In this document: one piece after another, positions 52,182 through 60,798 of the stretch | Layout: each line of letters opens with the position of its first letter | How positions within the stretch are numbered: position 1 is the stretch's first letter | Assembly: GCA_023388055.1 (NCBI GenBank) | Contig: JAEWGW010000019.1 | Coordinates: forward strand, 1 to 64,000 | Direction of reading: 5' to 3' | Length of the DNA stretch: 64,000 nt | Origin: Bacillota bacterium | GTDB taxonomy: Bacteria > Bacillota > Bacilli > Paenibacillales > NBRC-103111 | The notes under the pieces: generated by a model | The model's input: only the letters and a program-made list of their open reading frames with translations | What the model was told of the DNA's origin: nothing | The model's database searches: none | Translations under genes and position numbers: made by a program

Positions 52182-52202
52182 TTGCCCATGGGCAAGTTTT
52201 TT
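52182..52202 (+). terminator. Palindrome plus T tract before the feoA promoter
   Basis: TTGCCCATGGGCAA is a perfect 14-base palindrome followed by GTTTTTT. It could end a plus-strand transcript or be a protein-binding site next to the feo promoter, which starts 3 bases later. An AT-rich tract (52161-52181) precedes it. Confidence 0.4.
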
Positions 52203-52204
52203 AG

Positions 52205-52233
52205 TTGCGGAAAACAAAACTGTGGCATATAAT
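52205..52233 (+). promoter_or_regulatory. Candidate sigma-A promoter of feoA
   Basis: TTGCGG (52205-52210), 17 bases, perfect TATAAT (52228-52233). No clear Fur box was found near it. Confidence 0.5.
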
Positions 52234-52366
52234 CGGGATAGATCATATACTGCTGGTAGCCTTTTTTAGGCGGTGTGTGCAAATACCACTTTCAAGTCCG
52301 GTTTTTTTTATCATAAATGTTGCACGAGGCAAACTCTTTGTCCCAGCGGAAAGTGAGGAAATGGAT

Positions 52367-52618
52367 ATGACAACAGCAAACATACCACTGTCAGAAGCAA
52401 AAATGGGCAGCATCCTGCTTTTGACGCGGATAGAGGTTCAGGGCGTAATGCGCAGAAGACTTCTCGATTTGGGATTCGTTCCCGAAAATGAGGTGGAGGT
52501 GCTGCAGAGAAGCCCCTTGGGCGATCCTATCGCCTTCCGTGTCAACAACACGACAATTGCCCTTCGGAAAGAAGAAAGCTCGCTGATCTACGGAACCATT
52601 ATGGGAGGTGGGGAATAA
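52367..52618 (+). CDS. feoA: Ferrous iron transport protein A
   Basis: FeoA is a small SH3-like cytoplasmic partner of the FeoB ferrous-iron transporter. The 83-residue product has the family segments IPLSEAKMGSILLLTRIEVQ, RRRLLDLGFVPENEVEVLQR and DPIAFRVNNTTIALRKEESS. ATG 52367 is 8 bases from GTGAGG; ATG 52361 is closer and less likely, and the open frame to 52205 overlaps the promoter. The stop codon overlaps the feoB-N start (TAATG). Confidence 0.93.
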   Translation: MTTANIPLSEAKMGSILLLTRIEVQGVMRRRLLDLGFVPENEVEVLQRSPLGDPIAFRVNNTTIALRKEESSLIYGTIMGGGE

Positions 52619-53358
52619 TGGCGGTTTACACTGTGGCATTGGCCGGCAATCCCAATACAGGCAAAAGCACCTTATTCAACCTGCTAACGGGTCTCCGGCA
52701 GCATACCGGCAACTGGGCGGGCAAAACCGTCGACCTGGCTCAAGGAGACTTTACCCACAATGGGCATGAATTCCGCATGATTGATCTGCCCGGCACGTAT
52801 TCGTTGTTCTCCAACTCCAAAGACGAGGAGGTTACCAGGGACTTCATCGTATTCGAGGAGCCCGACGTGACCATTGTGGTGCTGGACGCTACTTCCCTGG
52901 AACGGAACATGAATTTGGCGCTGCAGGTGCTGGAAATGACCAGCCGGGTGGTGGTCTGCATCAATCTTATTGATGAAGCCAAACGGCTCGGCATTCATGT
53001 AGATACGGAGCTGCTCAGCCGCAAGCTGGGCGTTCCGGTAGCAGCTATTTCCGCCCGCAACAAAATCGGCATAACCGGACTTCTGTCCATGGTGGCGTCG
53101 GTGGCCACAGGGGAGATTGTCCCTGAGCCGGTCCGGGTCAGGTATCAGGAAGAGCTGGAGCGCAAGCTGGCGGTGCTGGAGCCTGTTGTACGGGAAACGC
53201 TGGGACTGCGGTTTTCCTCCAGATGGCTGGCCCTGCGGCTGCTGGATGAGGACACCGGACTGCTAGAAACGCTGCGGCAAAAAATGAAAGGCGGGGAGTT
53301 TGTCCCGCGCAAAGGAGATGTTAACCATGGCCGATCCGCATGCCATAACCTCGCCTGA
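52618..53358 (+). CDS. feoB: FeoB GTPase domain protein (split FeoB, N-terminal part)
   Basis: The 246-residue product is the cytoplasmic G domain of FeoB: G1 GNPNTGKSTLFN (residues 10-21), G3 DLPGTYSL, G4 written NLID rather than NKxD (INLIDEAKR, about 119-127), G5-like SARNK, followed by the helical GDI region (LEPVVRETLGLRFSSRWLAL). It ends before any membrane helix. The membrane half is encoded separately in another frame with its own ribosome site. The unusual G4 (Leu for Lys) is seen in several FeoB proteins. Confidence 0.9.
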   Translation: MAVYTVALAGNPNTGKSTLFNLLTGLRQHTGNWAGKTVDLAQGDFTHNGHEFRMIDLPGTYSLFSNSKDEEVTRDFIVFEEPDVTIVVLDATSLERNMNLALQVLEMTSRVVVCINLIDEAKRLGIHVDTELLSRKLGVPVAAISARNKIGITGLLSMVASVATGEIVPEPVRVRYQEELERKLAVLEPVVRETLGLRFSSRWLALRLLDEDTGLLETLRQKMKGGEFVPRKGDVNHGRSACHNLA

Positions 53359-54733
53359 TCCGCTGGACGGACTCGTCAAGCTGGCCCGGTCCGTCTCTGC
53401 CGGGGAGCCTGTCCGGGACGCTATCGTTAGCGATATCTACCGCACCACCAAAGAGCTGGTTGGTGAGGCTGTCCGCTACGAGGATAAGAAAAAACTGCAA
53501 AGCACCTATAAGCTGGACCGGATCGTAACCTCCAAGCTTTGGGGTTATCCCATCATGTTCGCCATGCTGGGCCTGGTGTTCTGGATCACCATCGCCGGAG
53601 CCAATGTTCCTTCGGGGCTTCTGGCGGATTTCTTCGGCTGGATTGAAGGGTATCTGACCCGCGGCTTCCAGGCGGTGCATGCACCTGAATGGCTGCATGG
53701 TCTATTGATATTGGGTTTCTTCCGCGGCTCCTCCTGGGTGGTCAGCGTGATGCTTCCCCCAATGGCCATCTTCTTCCCGGTGTTCGCCCTGTTGGAGAAC
53801 TTCGGCTATTTGCCCCGGGTGGCCTTCAACATGGACCGCCTCTTCAAAAAATCCGGCGGCCACGGCAAGCAGGCCCTGACCATGTCTATGGGCTTCGGCT
53901 GTAACGCGGCGGCGATTATGTCCACCCGCATTATCGAATCCCCCCGGGAGCGGATGCTGGCTATTCTGACCAATAATTTCGTGCCCTGCAACGGGCGATG
54001 GCCAACGCTGATCCTGCTGTCCTCCTTGTTTATGGCGGCGGGTGCGGCCAGCGGGCTGCATTCCCTGGCCACCGCTATGGTGGTAATGGGCATGGTGCTG
54101 TTCGGCATTGCGATTACGCTGACCGTGTCGTGGGCCTTGTCCAAAACGGCGCTGAAGGGTGTGCCCTCCCACTACACGCTGGAGCTGCCTCCTTACCGCA
54201 GACCGCAAATTTGGAAAACCATCCTGCTGAGCTCCCGGGACAAATCCCTGAACGTGCTGACGCGGGCTCTGATCGTAGCTGCTCCCGCAGGTGTCATCAC
54301 CTGGATACTCGGCAATGTGTTTGTGGGCGGCACCAGCGTGCTGGACCATATGGCGGCGTTTTTTGATCCTTTTGGCCAGCTGCTGGGACTGGACGGTTTT
54401 ATTCTGATGGCCTTCATTCTGGGGCTGCCCGCTAATGAAGTGGTGATTCCCATTCTGCTGATGGGTTACCTCTCCTCGGGCGCTATGGTGGATGCCGAGG
54501 GTATCGGCAATATCAAGGACATTCTGCTGCAGCACGGCTGGACCTGGCTGACAGCGCTGAATATGATGCTGTTTTCTCTGCTCCACTTCCCCTGCGGTAC
54601 CACGCTGTACAATATTTATAAAGAAACCAAAAGTAAAAAGTGGACCTTTGTGTCCGCCGCGCTCCCCCTGGCCATTGCCATCGGGGTCACCTTCCTCACC
54701 GCTACAGCGGCAAGGATGTTCGGCTGGGTGTAG
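53327..54733 (+). CDS. FeoB membrane domain protein (split FeoB, C-terminal part; nucleoside-recognition/Gate type)
   Basis: The 468-residue product is the ferrous-iron permease half: a short N-terminal helical region, then KLDRIVTSKLWGYPIMFAML, which is where the FeoB membrane domain begins. It has two Gate domains (about residues 120-245 and 300-410) with MGFGCNAAAIMSTRII, NNFVPCNGRWPTLI and HFPCGTTLYNIY (the conserved FeoB Cys). It starts at ATG 53327 behind AAAGGAGATG, 32 bases inside the end of the G-domain gene. The strong site and the conserved ends of both parts argue for a true split rather than a sequencing frameshift. Confidence 0.9.
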   Translation: MADPHAITSPDPLDGLVKLARSVSAGEPVRDAIVSDIYRTTKELVGEAVRYEDKKKLQSTYKLDRIVTSKLWGYPIMFAMLGLVFWITIAGANVPSGLLADFFGWIEGYLTRGFQAVHAPEWLHGLLILGFFRGSSWVVSVMLPPMAIFFPVFALLENFGYLPRVAFNMDRLFKKSGGHGKQALTMSMGFGCNAAAIMSTRIIESPRERMLAILTNNFVPCNGRWPTLILLSSLFMAAGAASGLHSLATAMVVMGMVLFGIAITLTVSWALSKTALKGVPSHYTLELPPYRRPQIWKTILLSSRDKSLNVLTRALIVAAPAGVITWILGNVFVGGTSVLDHMAAFFDPFGQLLGLDGFILMAFILGLPANEVVIPILLMGYLSSGAMVDAEGIGNIKDILLQHGWTWLTALNMMLFSLLHFPCGTTLYNIYKETKSKKWTFVSAALPLAIAIGVTFLTATAARMFGWV

Positions 54734-54816
54734 GGGGTACGGCTGCCTGCAGCCTTAGGTTCCCCGCGGGCTGGGAGTGCTGTCTACGGATACCAGAGGA
54801 GCTGCGTGCCGACGGA

Positions 54817-54873
54817 GGCAACCCGTGCTGGCGGTGGCAACTCCGGCTGGCGGTGGCAACCCGTGCTGGCGGT
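54817..54873 (+). repeat. 19-bp tandem repeat, three copies
   Basis: GGCAACCCGTGCTGGCGGT, GGCAACTCCGGCTGGCGGT and the first form again, head to tail. It lies after the split feoB, 9 bases before element B4. No function is seen. Confidence 0.7.
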
Positions 54874-54881
54874 GGTGAGCC

Positions 54882-55067
54882 GTTACGGACACACGTTCCG
54901 CTATTTTACACAAACTCGCGTTTTTGCAGATCTTACGGACAGAGGAGCCTCTATTTCACGAGATGGGCAAGGAAAAAGCCTGTTTTAGCTCAAATAGCGG
55001 ATTCTCTGTCCGTTTGTGTAAGAAAATGACGCTTTTCTGCCAAATAGCGGAACCATAGTCCGTTACG
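54882..55067. repeat. Family-B four-unit element B4
   Basis: Forward TACGG at 54884 and 54934; reverse CCGTT ending at 55014 and 55064. Spacing is 50, 81, 50, total 181, although the units read TTACGGAC instead of CTAACGG. It keeps the CTATTT second motif of B1 and B5. The 633-base feoB-yqfC gap holds a 19-bp tandem repeat, this element, a possible sigma-E promoter, and no gene that I can support. Confidence 0.8.
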
Positions 55068-55274
55068 CTTTCTCCTCCACAGCCCGATGCCGCCGCTCTG
55101 CGCAACTCACCTCACTGTCACCTTCCAACTCTCCACTGTTACTCTCCACACCACCACTAACCCACACTCACCGCAGCTTGCACATTAACGCCCTTCGCAA
55201 CTCCGTTCTTCTGCGCCGCCGCTTCTACCCATTCCTTCACCTTCAACCAGAGATTACCCGGACATGCCTCAGGC

Positions 55275-55304
55275 TTCATAATCCCGCCAAACCGCGCATA
55301 GGCT
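55275..55304 (+). promoter_or_regulatory. Possible sigma-E promoter of yqfC-yqfD
   Basis: TTCATAA (55275-55281), 15 bases, CATAGGCT (55297-55304). The -10 keeps CATA and the final T of the sigma-E consensus CATACAMT. yqfC-yqfD are mother-cell sporulation genes in Bacillus, which makes the site plausible but it is a weak match. Confidence 0.3.
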
Positions 55305-55366
55305 GTAACGATACGATTGTGTTTACAACAGACAGCTGTACCAGCTTAGGAGGGAGAGCCACGCCC

Positions 55367-55645
55367 ATGCGCCGCATCCGCAAAAAGCTTGATCAATGGA
55401 CCGCCGGAATTCTGGATGTTCCGGAGGATATCGCCCAGGATATACCCCGCCTGACCATGATCGGCAACATCAGGCTGCAAATTGAGAATCACCGGGGTGT
55501 GCTTCATTTTTCCGAAGAGCGCCTGCTGTTGGCCCTGTCCCGGGGAAAGGTGGAGATCACCGGGAGCAACCTGAGCATCCTGGCCATTATGGCGGAGGAA
55601 GTGCTGGTGGAGGGTATCATCCGCGGGTTGGAATACATTCCCTAA
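55367..55645 (+). CDS. yqfC: Sporulation protein YqfC
   Basis: The 92-residue product has the YqfC length and features: a basic start (MRRIRKKLDQWTAGILDVPE), RLTMIGNIRLQIENHRGVLH and the YabP-like fold ending MAEEVLVEGIIRGLEYIP. ATG 55367 follows TAGGAGGGAGAG. It is directly followed by yqfD, as in Bacillus. YqfC and YqfD are mother-cell proteins needed for efficient sporulation. Confidence 0.93.
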   Translation: MRRIRKKLDQWTAGILDVPEDIAQDIPRLTMIGNIRLQIENHRGVLHFSEERLLLALSRGKVEITGSNLSILAIMAEEVLVEGIIRGLEYIP

Positions 55646-55666
55646 ACGTAAGGAGTTGTGTGAGAC

Positions 55667-56854
55667 ATGCAGCCGCTTTTTATCCGAAAGCTTCGCGGTT
55701 ATGTGAGGGTTACCATCAGAGGTGGCGAGATCGAGCTCTTCTTGAACAAAGCGGCGGGGCTGGAATTCCAGATCTGGGATATCCGCCTCACCGGCCCCCG
55801 GACGGCCACCGCCAATCTGGTGTTGAAGGATTTTTTTCGAATGCGACCGCTTCTGAAGGAGACAGGCTGCCGGGTCCATGTGGAAAAACGCCAGGGAGTG
55901 CCCTTTATGCTGGGGCGCCTGGAGAGACGGAAATTTTTCGCCGTAGGGATTATCGGCTTCTTCGTTGGCATCTATCTGCTGTCCTCCGTGGTGTGGCGAG
56001 TGGAGGTGGAGGGCAATGACACCGTGCCCACCTATGAGATTCTTCAGGTAGCCAAGCTGCAGGGCATCAAACCCTACCAGTGGACCTTCCGGCTCCCGCC
56101 TATGGATGAAATGGCCCGGGACCTGCACAGGGAGCTGCCGGATATCTCCTGGATCGGGATCGAACGGCAGGGCACCCGGATTATCATTAAGGTGGTGGAG
56201 GCCGCCAAGCCGGAGAAGCATGAGCTTCTGAGCCCACGCCATCTGGTGGCGTCCAAAAGCGCCGTGGTGACCGAGGTGCGTTCCACAAAAGGCAAACCTG
56301 TTGTGGAGCCCAACCGCTATGTGAAAAAAGGGGACATCCTCATCTCCGGAATCATCGGTGACGAGGTGAACCGGCAGGTGGTGCCGGCGGAGGGCAGCGT
56401 CCGCGGCATTGTATGGTACGAATCCAAGCTGGAGATTCCCGTTGCCCCGCAATATATGGTGTACACCGGAGAGAGCTTCAGCCGCTTCTATCTGGTTCTG
56501 GGTGGACGGGCCCTCCAGCTCACCGGCTACGGCAAGGAGGATTATGCATCGTCGGACAAGCGGGAGGCCCGTACGGCGCTGGGGTGGAAAAGCTACAGCC
56601 TGCCCTTCGGCTGGATCAAGGAGAAGGTACTGGAAACCCGTGTGGACGGCGGGACGGAAGGACCTGAAGCGGCCAGGGCAGCGGGGATGGAGCGGGCCAA
56701 GACGGACATTCTGATGAAGGCGGGCAAGGATGCCCGGTTCGTTTCTTACAATGTTTTGCAAGAGAAGACCGACAATGGTAAAGTGTATATGAATGTGCTT
56801 TTCCAGGTGGAGGAAACCATTTCCGAAGAATTAGCTATCGTCCAAGGAGAATGA
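55667..56854 (+). CDS. yqfD: Sporulation protein YqfD
   Basis: The 395-residue membrane protein has a cytoplasmic N-terminal domain, one membrane helix (about residues 88-109, FFAVGIIGFFVGIYLLSSVV) and a large outer domain with a POTRA-like region (RVEVEGNDTVPTYEILQVAK). This is the YqfD family, a stage IV sporulation membrane protein. AAGGAG lies 13 bases before the ATG, so translation may be weak or coupled to yqfC. It overlaps the start region of phoH. Confidence 0.93.
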   Translation: MQPLFIRKLRGYVRVTIRGGEIELFLNKAAGLEFQIWDIRLTGPRTATANLVLKDFFRMRPLLKETGCRVHVEKRQGVPFMLGRLERRKFFAVGIIGFFVGIYLLSSVVWRVEVEGNDTVPTYEILQVAKLQGIKPYQWTFRLPPMDEMARDLHRELPDISWIGIERQGTRIIIKVVEAAKPEKHELLSPRHLVASKSAVVTEVRSTKGKPVVEPNRYVKKGDILISGIIGDEVNRQVVPAEGSVRGIVWYESKLEIPVAPQYMVYTGESFSRFYLVLGGRALQLTGYGKEDYASSDKREARTALGWKSYSLPFGWIKEKVLETRVDGGTEGPEAARAAGMERAKTDILMKAGKDARFVSYNVLQEKTDNGKVYMNVLFQVEETISEELAIVQGE

Positions 56855-56859
56855 GACAT

Positions 56860-57843
56860 TTGACAGAACACAACAAGCAGGAAGACACCATTAAAATTCA
56901 GGTGAAGGATGCCCAAGAGGCACTGGCCCTGTTCGGGCCCCAGGATAAATTTCTTCATATTATCGAGCAGGAAACCAACGCCCGGATTTTCTCCCGGGAG
57001 GCGGAGATTACCATTCAAGGACCGGTGAAGGAGCTGGAGTCCCTGCGGCAGCTGTTCGAGGTGCTGCTTGCTCTGGTCCGCAACAATTATGCCGTGACGG
57101 AGCGGGATGTCTCCTACGCGGTGGAATTGTCCAAGCAGATGATGGCCGACCAGCTTCTGGAGCTGTTCAAGGGTGAAATTACGGTGACCCACCGGGGCAA
57201 ACCCATCCGTGTCAAAACCATCGGCCAGAAGAAGTATGTGAATCTGATCAAAAAGCGGGACATCGTCTTCGGCATCGGGCCTGCCGGCACGGGCAAAACC
57301 TATCTGGCCGTAGTTCTGGCCGTGGTGGCTCTAAAGGAAGGCGCCGTGAAGCGGATCGTACTGACCCGTCCTGCGGTGGAGGCCGGTGAAAATCTGGGCT
57401 TCCTGCCCGGGGACCTTCAGGAGAAGGTGGACCCGTATCTGCGCCCCTTGTACGACGCGTTAAATGATGTTCTTGGACCCGAGCAGGTAGCCAAGTCCCT
57501 GGAGCGGGGAACCATCGAAATCGCCCCCTTGGCGTATATGCGGGGCCGGACGCTGGATGATTCGTTCATTATTATGGACGAGGCCCAGAACTCCACTCCC
57601 GAGCAGATGAAAATGTTCTTGACCCGGCTTGGTTTCGGGTCCAAGATGGTAATAACAGGGGACGTGACCCAGATCGACCTTCCCCGTGGCAAGAAGTCCG
57701 GCCTGATGGAAGCCGACCGGATTCTGAAGCAGGTGGAGGAGATCGGCTTTATCTATTTTGACGAGCAGGATGTGGTGCGCCACTCGCTGGTGCAGAAGAT
57801 CATCGTCGCTTACACGGAGGATGCGGAAAAAAGCGCACCTTGA
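56860..57843 (+). CDS. phoH: PhoH-like ATPase/RNA helicase-type protein
   Basis: PhoH-family proteins are P-loop ATPases related to superfamily I helicases. The product has an N-terminal KH-like region, Walker A GPAGTGKTYLAV (about residues 141-152), TRPAVEAGENLGFLPGDLQE (about 168-187), Walker B FIIMDEAQN (about 229-237) and ITGDVTQIDLP. The start is a choice: AAGGAG lies 10 bases before TTG 56860 but only 1-2 bases before ATG 56851, so TTG is preferred. The gene overlaps or abuts yqfD and precedes pgpH and ybeY as in Bacillus. Confidence 0.93.
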   Translation: MTEHNKQEDTIKIQVKDAQEALALFGPQDKFLHIIEQETNARIFSREAEITIQGPVKELESLRQLFEVLLALVRNNYAVTERDVSYAVELSKQMMADQLLELFKGEITVTHRGKPIRVKTIGQKKYVNLIKKRDIVFGIGPAGTGKTYLAVVLAVVALKEGAVKRIVLTRPAVEAGENLGFLPGDLQEKVDPYLRPLYDALNDVLGPEQVAKSLERGTIEIAPLAYMRGRTLDDSFIIMDEAQNSTPEQMKMFLTRLGFGSKMVITGDVTQIDLPRGKKSGLMEADRILKQVEEIGFIYFDEQDVVRHSLVQKIIVAYTEDAEKSAP

Positions 57844-57939
57844 TGAAAGACAACTGTCCCTCCTGCAGGTCGGGTCAAGTTAGAGAAGCCTTGAAGCGGA
57901 TTTTGCCCTGCTTCAGGGACTTCTTCGATAAGGAAGGGA

Positions 57940-60180
57940 ATGACACTATTCATGATGCGTAACAGTATGAAAGCCAAGGCGAATTTCAGCAGCCTCCCGG
58001 GAGGGTGGAAGCAGGCGGGAAGCGTGCGCTTCCTGCTGTTCGCGTTGTTTGCGGTGCTTTTGTATTGGCTTCTGGCCGACAAGCTGGTGCCCAAAACCTA
58101 CGATATCGTGCCCAATACCCCGGCAGGCAGCACCATCCGGGCGCCCCAGCAGTTCCCGTTGGAGAAGGAAACCCAAAAAGCCAGGGACGAGGCGGCCGCC
58201 AAGGTGACTCCCGTCTATAAAGTGATTTCCCTGCGTAATGACACGCTGATTGATGCGCTCTACGAGAAGCTGATCGCCAATAATGCCAATTCCAGCTTAG
58301 CCCAGGAAACCAAAACCAGCCTGTACAAGGATTTGTTTCCGTCGGTAATGAGTGACTTTATTCAGCAGACCGTAAGCGGCATGGGCCGCAACAGTCTGTA
58401 CGGCGCCAAGCTCCAGGAGGAAACCGGCGTCAAAATGAAGGAGCAGATTTACAAAATTCCCGAGGAGGCGTATTACAAGCTGCCTCTTCTCTCCAAAGAG
58501 GATCTGGCCGCTATGCAGCCGGTTACTCTGGAAATTGTTCAGAAGCTGATGAACGAACAAATTTCGGATGCGGCTACAGCACGCTCCAAGGTAACGGAGC
58601 TGGTCAATTCCTCCAACCTGACGAAGAATACACAGCGGGAGCTGGTCCAGGAGATCGCCCGCTTTGCCATTACCCCCAATTCCTTCTTTGATGCGGATGC
58701 TACGGATAAGGCCAAGGCGGAAGCCAGGGAAGCCACTCCCCAGGTTGTGATCGAGAAGGGGGACGTGATTGTGGCCGAGGGGGATATGATATCCGAGGAA
58801 ATCTACCAGCGTCTGGCCAAGCTGGATTTGTTGAAGGATAAGGGGACCCATTGGCCGCAAATCGGACTTTGGCTCATGGTCGCCCTGATTATGGTGGGGT
58901 TGTACGCATACCTGGAGCATACAGGCTCTTTGGCAGGCCGCAACAATGCGCAGCTTCTGATGCTGGGTTCCATCATGTTTGTCAATTATCTGGTTATGAA
59001 GCTGGTGGCGCTGGGGCAAACCCTGGATTATCCGTTTATCGGCTTCCTGGCGCCGGTATCTCTGGGAACCATGCTGCTGGTGCTTTTGATGAACGACCGT
59101 CTGGCTTTTGTGGTCTCCATTCTGACCAGTATTGTTGCCAGTGTGATCTTCAATAACCAGCCGGAGTTTCTGTTCGATTTCCGGTACGGGTTTTTGTCCA
59201 TTGTCATCTGCTTCGCTGCGGTTTATTCCCTGCATAAAGCCAGCCAACGCTCCTCCATTCTGAAGGCGGGTACAATTGTTTCCCTCTTCGGCCTGGTGGG
59301 TATGCTGATCCTGTTCCTGCTGGACAGCCATTATACGGTGAAGGATATCGCCTTTGCCAGCGCCTTTACCATTGCGGGCGGCCTGATTACGGCCATCTTC
59401 GTCATCGGGCTGATGCCGGTGTTCGAAACGGCCTTCGGCATTCTCTCCCCCCTGAAGCTGGTGGAGCTGTCCAATCCGAACCATCCGCTTCTGCGGAAGC
59501 TCCTGACGGAAACACCGGGTACCTACCATCACAGCATTATGGTGGGCAATCTGGCGGAAGCCGCGGCAGAAGCCGTGAAGGCCGACGGGCTTTTGTGCCG
59601 GGTAGGCTCGTATTATCATGATATCGGTAAAACCAAACGGCCCAGCTATTTCATTGAGAACCAGCAGAATATCGAGAATCCTCATGACAGCATCGCACCA
59701 TCCTTAAGCACCTCCATTATTGTGGCCCATGCCCGGGACGGGGTGGAAATGCTGAAGGAGCATAAGATGCCCAAGCAGATCCGGGATATTGCCGAGCAGC
59801 ATCACGGCACGACCCTCCTGAAATATTTTTACCATAAGGCCATGCAGCAGGCGGATGAGGAAGGGAAGGCCAAAATCCGTGAGGAGGATTTCCGTTATCC
59901 CGGTCCCAAGGCCCAGTCCAAGGAATCGGCGATTGTGGGCATTGCCGACAGTGTAGAGGCAGCCGTGCGCTCCTTGCGCAATCCTACCGTGGAGCAGATC
60001 GATTCCCTGGTCCAGAAAATCATCAAAAGCCGGCTGGATGACGGCCAGTTTAATGATTGCGATATGACGCTGAAGGAGCTGGATACAGTAGCGAAGGCGC
60101 TGAACGAAACGCTGCTGGGCATTTTCCACTCCCGTATCGAATATCCCGCGGATATCCCGAAACAAGACACCCAAAAGTGA
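57940..60180 (+). CDS. pgpH: Cyclic-di-AMP phosphodiesterase PgpH (7TM-HD, YqfF)
   Basis: PgpH degrades the second messenger c-di-AMP. The 746-residue protein has an N-terminal membrane helix (about residues 30-46), an extracellular 7TMR-HDED domain (about 60-300), seven membrane helices (about 305-505), and a cytosolic HD domain with TYHHSIMVGNLAEAAAEAV (about 528-546) and YYHDIGKTKRPSYF (about 562-575). These are the His and Asp metal ligands. Candidate starts are ATG 57940 and the ATGs at 57952 and 57955. It stands 97 bases after phoH and precedes ybeY. Confidence 0.94.
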   Translation: MTLFMMRNSMKAKANFSSLPGGWKQAGSVRFLLFALFAVLLYWLLADKLVPKTYDIVPNTPAGSTIRAPQQFPLEKETQKARDEAAAKVTPVYKVISLRNDTLIDALYEKLIANNANSSLAQETKTSLYKDLFPSVMSDFIQQTVSGMGRNSLYGAKLQEETGVKMKEQIYKIPEEAYYKLPLLSKEDLAAMQPVTLEIVQKLMNEQISDAATARSKVTELVNSSNLTKNTQRELVQEIARFAITPNSFFDADATDKAKAEAREATPQVVIEKGDVIVAEGDMISEEIYQRLAKLDLLKDKGTHWPQIGLWLMVALIMVGLYAYLEHTGSLAGRNNAQLLMLGSIMFVNYLVMKLVALGQTLDYPFIGFLAPVSLGTMLLVLLMNDRLAFVVSILTSIVASVIFNNQPEFLFDFRYGFLSIVICFAAVYSLHKASQRSSILKAGTIVSLFGLVGMLILFLLDSHYTVKDIAFASAFTIAGGLITAIFVIGLMPVFETAFGILSPLKLVELSNPNHPLLRKLLTETPGTYHHSIMVGNLAEAAAEAVKADGLLCRVGSYYHDIGKTKRPSYFIENQQNIENPHDSIAPSLSTSIIVAHARDGVEMLKEHKMPKQIRDIAEQHHGTTLLKYFYHKAMQQADEEGKAKIREEDFRYPGPKAQSKESAIVGIADSVEAAVRSLRNPTVEQIDSLVQKIIKSRLDDGQFNDCDMTLKELDTVAKALNETLLGIFHSRIEYPADIPKQDTQK

Positions 60181-60213
60181 CGAAAGTATTTTTAGAGAAA
60201 AAGGATGGTACCC

Positions 60214-60798
60214 TTGAACCTATATCTGGAATGCATCAATGATCAGGAAGCCTATGAGATTACCCCTGCTTTATTGGAAAAGCTGAAGGAGCTGCTTCGA
60301 TTGGCCGGGGAGCAGGAGCAGGTAGACTCCGGAGAGGTGGCGCTGTCCTTTGTGGATGATGAAACCATCCGCCAGCTCAATAAGGATTACCGCGGCATCG
60401 ACAAGGCCACGGACGTGCTGTCCTTCGCCATGACCGAATCCACCGAGGACGAGCTTCCCATCTATTATGATGAGGAGGATCTGGAGGATGTGGAGCTGGA
60501 GCAGCTGCAGGAAATGTCGGAGCTGGGGCTTCTGGATGGTGGAGAGGATACACTGGAGGAGTTTGAGGAGGGACCGGAGAATCTCCTGGCCGAACCTCTG
60601 GGAGACATAGTGATTTCCATTCCGAAAGCGTTGGCTCAGGCGCAGGAGTATGGGCATTCGGCAGAGCGGGAAATCGGCTTTTTGTTCGTTCACGGCTTCC
60701 TGCACCTGATCGGCTATGACCACATGACCGAGGAAGACGAAAAAATTATGTTCGGAAAGCAGGAAGAGATTCTGGCGAAGGCAGGGATCACCCGTTGA
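60214..60798 (+). CDS. ybeY: Endoribonuclease YbeY, with acidic insertion
   Basis: YbeY is a zinc RNase for rRNA maturation and ribosome quality control. The 194-residue product has DDETIRQLNKDYRGIDKATD, VLSFAM, LGDIVISIPKA and the zinc motif HGFLHLIGYDHMTEEDE with His160, His164 and His170. It is longer than the usual 155-165 residues because residues about 74-128, between VLSF and LGDIVIS, form an acidic insertion (many Glu and Asp). The start is TTG 60214 behind AAAGGATGG; ATG 60205 lies inside that site. Its stop overlaps the dgkA start. Confidence 0.92.
   Translation: MNLYLECINDQEAYEITPALLEKLKELLRLAGEQEQVDSGEVALSFVDDETIRQLNKDYRGIDKATDVLSFAMTESTEDELPIYYDEEDLEDVELEQLQEMSELGLLDGGEDTLEEFEEGPENLLAEPLGDIVISIPKALAQAQEYGHSAEREIGFLFVHGFLHLIGYDHMTEEDEKIMFGKQEEILAKAGITR

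Noticed and set aside
53300..53360. Frameshift pseudogene of feoB
   Set aside because: The second half has its own strong ribosome site and a natural N-terminus, and both halves are intact, so a genuine split is more likely.
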